DNA of 20,543 nt from CAYLLT01 sp964548565 (GTDB lineage: Bacteria; Planctomycetota; Phycisphaerae; UBA1845; PWPN01). Below are positions 14,186 to 20,543 of the stretch, in pieces; the first letter of the stretch is position 1, and each line of letters opens with the position of its first letter. The stretch covers positions 1-20,543 of the forward strand of contig CAZJTF010000088.1 of assembly GCA_964548565.1 (NCBI GenBank), in the 5' to 3' direction. Below the pieces are notes generated by a model. That model saw only the letters and a program-made list of their open reading frames with translations. It ran no database searches and had not been told where the DNA came from. The translations under genes and the position numbers were made by a program.

Positions 14186-17100
14186 GCAGGAACACCAGCC
14201 AACGCTTCACGACCGGGCGCTGGTATATACCTTGCATTGCCGTCGCGTAACTGTCAACCTGGCGTCGGTAGAACTCGGCGCGATCGGCAACTTCCGCCGG
14301 GCGGATCGCGTCGGTCTTATAATCAATGAGTTCCAGGCCGTCCGGCCCGCTCAGCATCGCGTCCACCATCCCGCGGATCAACAGGAGGTCTGAGGTATCA
14401 CGCGCCCGGACCAGAGGGTCATACGCCTCGGGTGGCACTCGCGAGACGAACGGCATCTCGCGGATCACGTGAGGCGCGCCTACCCGGAGCCTCCTGCCCA
14501 GTTCCGTTCCCAGGAACCACGCGGCCGCCTCGAGCATCACCACGTTGGCATCCGGGGGCGCAAGCCGCCCCGATGCCACCATCTCGTCCCGCTGCTCCGC
14601 GAGACCGGCGGCGTCACATGGACGGGCCAGGTCAATCAGCTGCAGGAACCGGTGCGTGGCCGTGCCGCGGTGCACGGGGTCGATCAACGCCCGCTTTGAA
14701 TAGAACACCGGCTGCGCCACTGGAGGAGGCCGGCGGTCTTTCGCTTTCTTTCGGACAGCCGCACCCCGCGACGACTTCCGCTCGTCGGGGTCCTGCAGCG
14801 GATCCCATCGTCGTTTCAGGTCCGTCACCGCCACGCGCGCCGGCATTGTCGTTAGCTCCAACCCTGCGTAGGTCGGGCAGAGCGGCTCGAACACCTTCCG
14901 CACGCTCTCCTCCGGCGCGATCGGCTCGGACGGCGGGAGGGACCGCAGATCCGCCAGCAAGGCCAGCGCCTCACGTCGTGCCTCCTCCTGGGCGGCCGGA
15001 ATCTGCCACTGATCCGTCGCGGCGCGGTCATATACCGAGACGGTCACCAGCGCGGAGTCGCCCCCACACCAGTCCACCATCCCCGGTGGCGCGGCGGCTA
15101 GTGCCGGCAGGACCCAACACAACGCGTGGCTTGCCGTCAGCAATTCCAGCCGCGGGATTCGAGCACCCCCACCGCTTTCGCCGGCAAGGCTGCGGTAGAC
15201 CTCCACCTTGGACGGACTCACCCGCCCGACCAGCATGAGGTGCTCGCGCGCCCGCGTCAGGGCGACGTACAGCACGCGCAGCTCCTCCGAAAGCGATTCG
15301 CGCCGCGCGTGCTCCTGCGCGCACTGCTGAATGAGCGTCGGGTACTTGATCCGCCGCTCGGGATCGGCCGCGCACATGGCAATCTTGTACGCCCGATCGA
15401 GCAGCACCGGCGCGTTGCAGTCCGACAGGTTGAACGGTTTGTGCATGTCCGCCAGGATCACGACCGGGAATTCGAGCCCCTTGCTCGCGTGGATGGTCAT
15501 GATTCGCACGACGTCGTCGTCGGCACCGGGCGCCGCCGGCCCGCCCCGCTGCTCCGACGCGACGATTTCGTCGAGGAACCGCAGGAATCGCCGCAGCCCC
15601 TGCCGCGCGAACTGGCCGAACTGCCGCGCGAGCTCGTGCAGGCGAACCAGGTGTTCGCGCCGACGCGCTCCGTCCGGCAGCCCCGAGACGTACGCCAGGT
15701 ACTCTGTGTCCCCGTAGATCTCCCACAGCACGTCCGCGACCGGTGTGCGGCTGACGCGCTCCCGCCAACGCTTGAGGCGCGCGAGCATGGTGGCCACGCG
15801 CTCTTTCAGGTCGGTGTCCTCGCCCTTGTGTGCGTACCGCTCCACCGCAAGGTGGAACGGCAACCTCCCGCCTGAGAGCCGGATCCGCAGCAGATCGCTC
15901 GCGCTGAACGGCGGCCCCGCCAACGGTGATCGCATGACGGCCGTCAGCGGGATATCCTGCCGGCCGTTGTCGAGCACCTGCAGGAGGCTGTGCACATCGC
16001 GGAACTCGGTCGAATCCAGGCTGTCATCACCGCGGTCCACCCGCACCGGGATGCCCATCCGCCGCAGAACATCCGCGATCGGGTCCGCCTTGTGCATCGT
16101 GGATCGCAGCAGGATCACGATGTCGCGGTACGCAATCGGCCGCAGCGCCGTCCCCCCTTTTTCGCCGACCTGGACTCTCCCGGACGCACCGTTCATCCAA
16201 TCCTGGATCCGGGTGCCGATCAGCCACGCCTCGCGCTCGATACCCTCCAGTTCGTCGCCCGTGTCCGGACTGCCTTCTTCACCGTTTGCGCTCTCCGGGT
16301 CGACTCCGCCGGACTCCTGCCCCGCCTCCTTGTCGACCCGCGTCGCCTGCGTCACCGGTTCGAGCAGGTGCAGTTCGATCGCCGGACGACCGAAGGTGCG
16401 CGCTGTCCCCGCCGGAGGAAACACCGCTTTCGCGTTCAGCTCCGCGTCCTTGTCATAATCGCTGCCGCCGAATTCCCGCGTCATCAGCGGCCGAAACACG
16501 CAATTGATTGCATCCACAACGTCGCCGCGGCTCCGGAAGTTCTCCTGCAGGCGGATCAGCCTGCCCAGCGAAGATCCGCCGGTAACCGCTTCGCCGGCGC
16601 TGAGGCGGTCGAACAGTTCCGTGCGGTCAATAAACAGCTGCGGCTCCGCCAGACGGAAGCGGTAGATGCTCTGCTTGATGTCGCCGACGACAAACAGGTT
16701 CCCGTGCGGCGGGTCGGCCGCCTCACCGCTCACCAGGCGCAGGATCGAGGCCTGCAGCGGATCGACGTCCTGGAATTCGTCCACGAGGACGTACCGGTAG
16801 TGCCGCTGCAGCTCCCGCGCGACCTCCGACGGGCCATCCGGATCCCCATCCTCGCACAACACGCGCAGCGCAAACCGCTGCAGGTCGTTGAAATCGAGGA
16901 CGGCCTGCTGCCGCTTGACTTCGGAGTACCGCCGGTCGAACTCCGCGACAATCTGAGCGATGGTCTGCGTGTATGACGCGATGCGTTCGAGGCCCTCATG
17001 ATACTCGGCTGCGGTGAACCGGCACATCGCATCGGTCAGCCGCTTCAGGCAAGTCTTTTTCAGATCGTTGAGCCTGGCCAGCGCCTGGTCGTACGCGGAA

Positions 17101-18020
17101 CCATCCGCGGGGCTGACTCCCTTCGGCTTTCTGGCACACGATTCGAACTCGTGCCCGCAGATCTCCTGCGCCAACGCCTCCCAGCTCGAGCCCGCGGCCT
17201 CGATCCGCTCCAGCCACCCCCGCAGCGTCGCGATGATGCAATTCACGCTCTCCAGCCGTGATTGTGCCACCGGCCAGCACCGCCGAATCGTCTCGGCCGC
17301 TGCCTCCGCGCTGTCGATCTGGAGCCGCAGTTCGCCCCGGATCCGCTCCCGCTGCACCGCGTCGATCCGTTCCGCCAGACGCGCCGGTTCGGACGCGCAC
17401 GCCTCGATCCATCCCGCCGGATCCGGAAGGCTGCACACGAACGCGTGCGCGCGCAGAATGGTGTCGGCGATCGTGGCGTCCTTTCCGCCGGCGTAATCGT
17501 CCACCAGTGCGCGGAAACCCTCGCCCGGCGGCCCCTCCGAGAGGTACAGCTCCGCGAAAATAGCATCCAACGTCTCGCGCCGGAGCAGCCCCGCCTCCTC
17601 TTCGCTCAGCACCGACGCCTGCGGGTCGACGCCTGCCTGCGGGAACCACCGCGTGATCAGCGACTTGCAGAACGAGTGAATCGTGGAGATGTCCGCGCTG
17701 TCGAGCAGGTGGATCTGCAGCCGCAACCGATCCAGCTCACGCACGGAAGCCCGGGCCGCCTTCATCCCCTCCAGCCGCTTGCGGATCGTGCTGCTGATCC
17801 GCGACCGCATCTCGCCCGCCGCCGCCTCCGTGAATGTCACCACCAGCAGTTCGTCGACGTCGCAGCGCTGCCCCGGCGGCAGGTCGCACACCAGGTACGC
17901 GCACCGCTCCGCCAGGACGGTCGTTTTCCCGGAACCGGCCGCCGCCGAGACGAGCAGGCTCCGATCGACGGTCCGCACCGCCTCCAGTTGCCGCGGCGTG
18001 AGCGAGGATCTTTCAGCCAT
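14085..18020 (-). CDS. addA: AddA, helicase-nuclease subunit of AddAB
   Basis: 1311-aa UvrD/RecB-type helicase with a C-terminal RecB nuclease domain. It works with AddB to unwind and resect double-strand ends for RecA loading. Visible motifs: Q-motif region (LTPRQLEAV), Walker A AAAGSGKTT (26-34), TFTEAAAGEMRSRI, STIHSFCKSLITRWFP, Walker B VLVDEFQDVDPLQ (about 410), VVGDIKQSIYRFRLAEP, LQENFRSRGDVV, IMTIHASKGLEFPVVILADM (about 843), VLYVALTRAREHLMLVG (about 920). The nuclease has HRGTATHRFLQ, GMVDAML, LIDYKTD (K1235) and QVDSYATAM. The length is usual for the family. ATG 18020 was chosen because the residues upstream overlap addB and look unrelated; it overlaps the addB stop by 8 bp, with a purine-rich GGGGGAAGA just before it. 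The last 30 residues are Gly/Pro-rich. Confidence 0.95.
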   Translation of the reverse strand: MAERSSLTPRQLEAVRTVDRSLLVSAAAGSGKTTVLAERCAYLVCDLPPGQRCDVDELLVVTFTEAAAGEMRSRISSTIRKRLEGMKAARASVRELDRLRLQIHLLDSADISTIHSFCKSLITRWFPQAGVDPQASVLSEEEAGLLRRETLDAIFAELYLSEGPPGEGFRALVDDYAGGKDATIADTILRAHAFVCSLPDPAGWIEACASEPARLAERIDAVQRERIRGELRLQIDSAEAAAETIRRCWPVAQSRLESVNCIIATLRGWLERIEAAGSSWEALAQEICGHEFESCARKPKGVSPADGSAYDQALARLNDLKKTCLKRLTDAMCRFTAAEYHEGLERIASYTQTIAQIVAEFDRRYSEVKRQQAVLDFNDLQRFALRVLCEDGDPDGPSEVARELQRHYRYVLVDEFQDVDPLQASILRLVSGEAADPPHGNLFVVGDIKQSIYRFRLAEPQLFIDRTELFDRLSAGEAVTGGSSLGRLIRLQENFRSRGDVVDAINCVFRPLMTREFGGSDYDKDAELNAKAVFPPAGTARTFGRPAIELHLLEPVTQATRVDKEAGQESGGVDPESANGEEGSPDTGDELEGIEREAWLIGTRIQDWMNGASGRVQVGEKGGTALRPIAYRDIVILLRSTMHKADPIADVLRRMGIPVRVDRGDDSLDSTEFRDVHSLLQVLDNGRQDIPLTAVMRSPLAGPPFSASDLLRIRLSGGRLPFHLAVERYAHKGEDTDLKERVATMLARLKRWRERVSRTPVADVLWEIYGDTEYLAYVSGLPDGARRREHLVRLHELARQFGQFARQGLRRFLRFLDEIVASEQRGGPAAPGADDDVVRIMTIHASKGLEFPVVILADMHKPFNLSDCNAPVLLDRAYKIAMCAADPERRIKYPTLIQQCAQEHARRESLSEELRVLYVALTRAREHLMLVGRVSPSKVEVYRSLAGESGGGARIPRLELLTASHALCWVLPALAAAPPGMVDWCGGDSALVTVSVYDRAATDQWQIPAAQEEARREALALLADLRSLPPSEPIAPEESVRKVFEPLCPTYAGLELTTMPARVAVTDLKRRWDPLQDPDERKSSRGAAVRKKAKDRRPPPVAQPVFYSKRALIDPVHRGTATHRFLQLIDLARPCDAAGLAEQRDEMVASGRLAPPDANVVMLEAAAWFLGTELGRRLRVGAPHVIREMPFVSRVPPEAYDPLVRARDTSDLLLIRGMVDAMLSGPDGLELIDYKTDAIRPAEVADRAEFYRRQVDSYATAMQGIYQRPVVKRWLVFLHVRCVVDLSPTDPEGGSAPGGLASPADGGLART

Positions 18021-20543
18021 TCTTCCCCCCCGCGAGGTCTTCGAGCATCTGGCGCCCCCTGATCGGCTGCAGGTTACGTGCCCCGTCGTTTTCGAGCTCG
18101 AATCGGCACACCGGCTTGTACGCGCACCACGCGCACGGAAGATGCCGCCGCAGGCGATACGGCTTGATGTCAATGCACCCGTCCAGGATCGCGTCGGCGA
18201 GTTCACCCATACGCTTGCCGATGTGCCGCATCAGCGCTTTGAACTCGTCCGGCCTGGCCACATCAGAGTTCGCGTGCGGTCGGCCATCTTTCGTGAGCTG
18301 CGCCCCCCAGTACGCGGATTTCCACGAAGGCCCTGCCGCCTGATCCAGCGCCTGCAGATGCTCGCTCGACAGGATACCTCGCGCCTTGAAACCGCGCGAT
18401 GTCTCATCCGACGGATGCGACACGGTCTGATAGTTCTCCAGCAACGGCACGTACACCGCCCCCGCGGGACGGATCGGACGTCCCGTCAGCGACTCCCCGA
18501 TCTGCTCGAGCGTCAGCAGGTACGCGACGAGCTGGAGCGCGATACCATAGAATGCCTCCGTCAGGTCCAGCCTCCGGAAGGTCGTGCGTTTGTAGTCGAT
18601 GAGCATCCCCACCAGTTCGCCGCCGAGTTCCGCCACGTCCACGCGATCGATGCGCCCCCGCAGGTAAATGGTGCGTCCTTGGGGCGTCCTCAGCGTCAGC
18701 GGCGCACAGCCCTTCCCGCTGTAGCCGAACGGCAGCTCCACCCAGCGCGGCGAATACCCCCCCACCCGTGCCGCGTCCCGCTGCCACGCCGCCGATCGCC
18801 GCAGGTGCTCGCGGCTGCGGTCGAACAGGAACCGGTTGCGCGGCGTGCCGAGCAGCAGGTCGGCCTCTATATCCGGCAGGATCGCCTGTGCGACCGCCTC
18901 GATGCGCTCGGCGATCTGATCGTCCTCGAGCTCACCCAGCCGACGACGATCCTTCACCAGCGCGTCGATGAAGCGCTCGAGCACGTCGTGGCACAGCGAT
19001 CCGAGATCCATTTCATCGAGTTCGGCCTCCGCCCGCTCCTCCAGGCGCAGAATCGCGTCGAGAAAATGCGCGAACGGACACTTCGCGAAACTTTCCAGGC
19101 GGCTGACGCTTGCCACGAACGGCAACTCGATGGCCTGCTCGATCAGACCCGATTCAAGAGACGCTCCGTTGCGATAGGCGAGCCCCGCCATCGCCCCCCG
19201 CAGCGTATAAAGCCAGTCGCTCTGCGCAATTGCCGTTGTATAGAGCGCGTTCCACGCCGCGCGTGTGGAAATCGCCGTATCCTCTTCGAGCGGGGGGCGC
19301 GTGCGCAGCTCCCGCGCGAGCCGTCCGCCGAGTTCCCCCACCCGCGCGATCCACAGTGGCTGCCGCTGGATTCGCGGATCGCCGATTCGCACCGGCTCCA
19401 GCCCCGGCAGCGCGTCCCGGATGTCCTGCAGGTACGGCGACGGCTGCACCGGCTTGCCATCGCTGCCGGCGCGCGGGTAGCTGATCCACAGCCGGTCGCT
19501 CGCCCGTGTCAGCCCGATGTACGCCAGCATCCGCTCGTCCAGCAGCTGCCGTCGGCGCGACGGTCCCACCTGGATGCCCGCCTCTTCCAGACGGTCGCGT
19601 TCGGCGTCACCCAGCAGCGGATCCTGGCTCCGCCGCAGCGGAAAGTGCGCTTCGTCGAAACCCAGGATGAACACCGCCCGGACCGCGGGATGTCGGCTGC
19701 GCTCGATCGCGCTGACGAGCACCTGATCCAGCGTTGGCGGCGCCAGGCCGAGCGAAAACTCCGCCAGCCCCGCCTCGAGCGTCTCGCGGAACTCCGAGAG
19801 CGGCATGGATTCGTTGCCGAGCGCCCGGACAAACTCGTCGAGCAATTCGACAAAGTCCTGCCAGACCTGCCGGTGCATGTCCGCCTCGTCGGCCCGCCCG
19901 GCATCCTCGGCCTGCTCCGCCCACTTCATGAGCCGCCGCCCGGTCTTCATCGAATTGAGGCATGCGTACAGCCGTTCGGCCCAGTTGCGTCCCGCGACCT
20001 CCCCCGGCTCCCGCGCCGCCGCCATCCACGCCCCGACTGCCCCGCACCAGCCCTCGCGCAACGTATTGATCTTCGCCAGCTGCGTCTGCTGCCACGGGTA
20101 CAAGCCGCCGTCTTCGAGCCGGCGGGCAAAAAACCGCCTTGATGTCCACGGCGCCTGCCAGGCTTTCCATCCTTCGATGCCACACGCCAGAATATAGTTC
20201 TCCAGCAGATCGGCATTGGATCGCGCGATCGGCAGCAGCCCAGTCTTGAGCAGCAACCGTACCGATTCCATTCGGCAGTCGTCGGCCGCAATCGACAGCA
20301 GCCCCCGGACGAGTTCGACCAGCGGATGGTGCGTCGTCGGTTCGCGCCGATCGATGAAACACGGAATCCCGTGTGCCCGCATTGCCGAAGAAACCAGGTC
20401 GTGGTACTCCGTCAGATCCCGCACGATGACGGCGATATCGCGGTAGCGCATCCCCGCCGGGCCGAGTGTCAGCCGCTGGATCTCCGCGATCGTCGCCTCC
20501 ACCTCGCTGCGACGGTCGGGTAGTTCGAACACCTGCACCGCAC
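18013..20543 (-). CDS. addB: AddB, helicase-like/nuclease subunit of AddAB, N-terminus outside window
   Basis: About 843 codons are visible and the frame is open to the right edge. Family members have about 1100-1200 residues, so roughly 300 N-terminal residues, including any Walker A, lie outside; the GTG at 20538 is internal. Visible: MRYRDIAVIVRDLTEY and GIPCFIDRREPTTHHPLVELV (inactive helicase core), VFILGFDEAHFPLRRSQDPLL, and IGLTRASDRLWISYP. The C-terminal nuclease domain has LESFAKCPFAHFLD, GSLCHDVLERF, GRIDRVD, MLIDYKRT and GIALQLVAYLL. Four cysteines fit the AddB iron-sulfur cluster: one in FAKCPF and three in PCAWCAYKPVCRF, which clamp the nuclease fold. It is the first gene of addB-addA-comEC in this window, and its stop overlaps the addA start by 8 bp. 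Its promoter is outside. Confidence 0.94.
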   Translation of the reverse strand, partial: AVQVFELPDRRSEVEATIAEIQRLTLGPAGMRYRDIAVIVRDLTEYHDLVSSAMRAHGIPCFIDRREPTTHHPLVELVRGLLSIAADDCRMESVRLLLKTGLLPIARSNADLLENYILACGIEGWKAWQAPWTSRRFFARRLEDGGLYPWQQTQLAKINTLREGWCGAVGAWMAAAREPGEVAGRNWAERLYACLNSMKTGRRLMKWAEQAEDAGRADEADMHRQVWQDFVELLDEFVRALGNESMPLSEFRETLEAGLAEFSLGLAPPTLDQVLVSAIERSRHPAVRAVFILGFDEAHFPLRRSQDPLLGDAERDRLEEAGIQVGPSRRRQLLDERMLAYIGLTRASDRLWISYPRAGSDGKPVQPSPYLQDIRDALPGLEPVRIGDPRIQRQPLWIARVGELGGRLARELRTRPPLEEDTAISTRAAWNALYTTAIAQSDWLYTLRGAMAGLAYRNGASLESGLIEQAIELPFVASVSRLESFAKCPFAHFLDAILRLEERAEAELDEMDLGSLCHDVLERFIDALVKDRRRLGELEDDQIAERIEAVAQAILPDIEADLLLGTPRNRFLFDRSREHLRRSAAWQRDAARVGGYSPRWVELPFGYSGKGCAPLTLRTPQGRTIYLRGRIDRVDVAELGGELVGMLIDYKRTTFRRLDLTEAFYGIALQLVAYLLTLEQIGESLTGRPIRPAGAVYVPLLENYQTVSHPSDETSRGFKARGILSSEHLQALDQAAGPSWKSAYWGAQLTKDGRPHANSDVARPDEFKALMRHIGKRMGELADAILDGCIDIKPYRLRRHLPCAWCAYKPVCRFELENDGARNLQPIRGRQMLEDLAGGKNG

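Noticed and set aside
17683..20142. 819-codon + strand frame opposite addA and addB
   Set aside because: Very long but Arg/Gln/Pro-rich, without domains, and antisense to conserved helicase-nuclease motifs over its whole length.
1..20543. CRISPR arrays, transposases, integrases, tRNA attachment sites, phage or toxin-antitoxin genes
   Set aside because: No spaced direct repeats, tRNA-like sequence or matching protein motifs were seen on either strand; the region reads as ordinary chromosome.

Overview
The window is GC-rich chromosomal DNA, most likely from a planctomycete (phylum Planctomycetota, perhaps a Phycisphaerae-like lineage). The clues are a lone prepilin-like protein with an FTLIE N-terminus, a DUF1571-type protein (a family I know mainly from planctomycetes), and a secreted GH25 protein ending in a dockerin-like calcium-loop module. 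This assignment is inference from protein families, not from a marker gene. No rRNA, tRNA, CRISPR array, insertion sequence or phage gene is visible, and the gene content looks chromosomal rather than mobile.

Left part (1-4413): the 3' part of an M20 amidohydrolase gene on the + strand faces three minus-strand genes. In transcription order these are a Sir2-family NAD-dependent deacylase, a secreted GH25 lysozyme-like protein (GH25, BACON-like and dockerin-like domains), and a type II-secretion/pilin-like pseudopilin. The GH25 gene has a good sigma70-type promoter. The pseudopilin gene has a perfect 8-bp inverted repeat (GGTTAACA/TGTTAACC) over its presumed promoter.

Middle part (4484-11688), all + strand: an EamA/DMT transporter; a lipoprotein of unknown function whose stop codon overlaps a possible start of a soluble PAS histidine kinase; a 415-bp non-coding leader; a DUF1571 protein; and a two-gene unit encoding two different CydA-superfamily membrane proteins. 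The first has a C-terminal cytochrome c domain (CRMCH). By eye it keeps the active-site residues of cytochrome bd but has Arg where the b558 His should be. The second keeps that His but has lost the two helix-3 glutamates. No quinol-binding loop is visible in either, and no cydB follows. I read this as a non-quinol, cytochrome c-linked member of the bd oxygen-reductase superfamily, and it is the most interesting system in the window.

Right part (11630-20543), minus strand: a tightly packed addB-addA-comEC cluster. AddB and AddA form the two-subunit helicase-nuclease that processes double-strand breaks for recombination. ComEC is the inner-membrane channel for DNA uptake. addB runs off the right edge. 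The comEC 3' end overlaps the 3' end of the second cyd-like gene by 59 bp, tail to tail.
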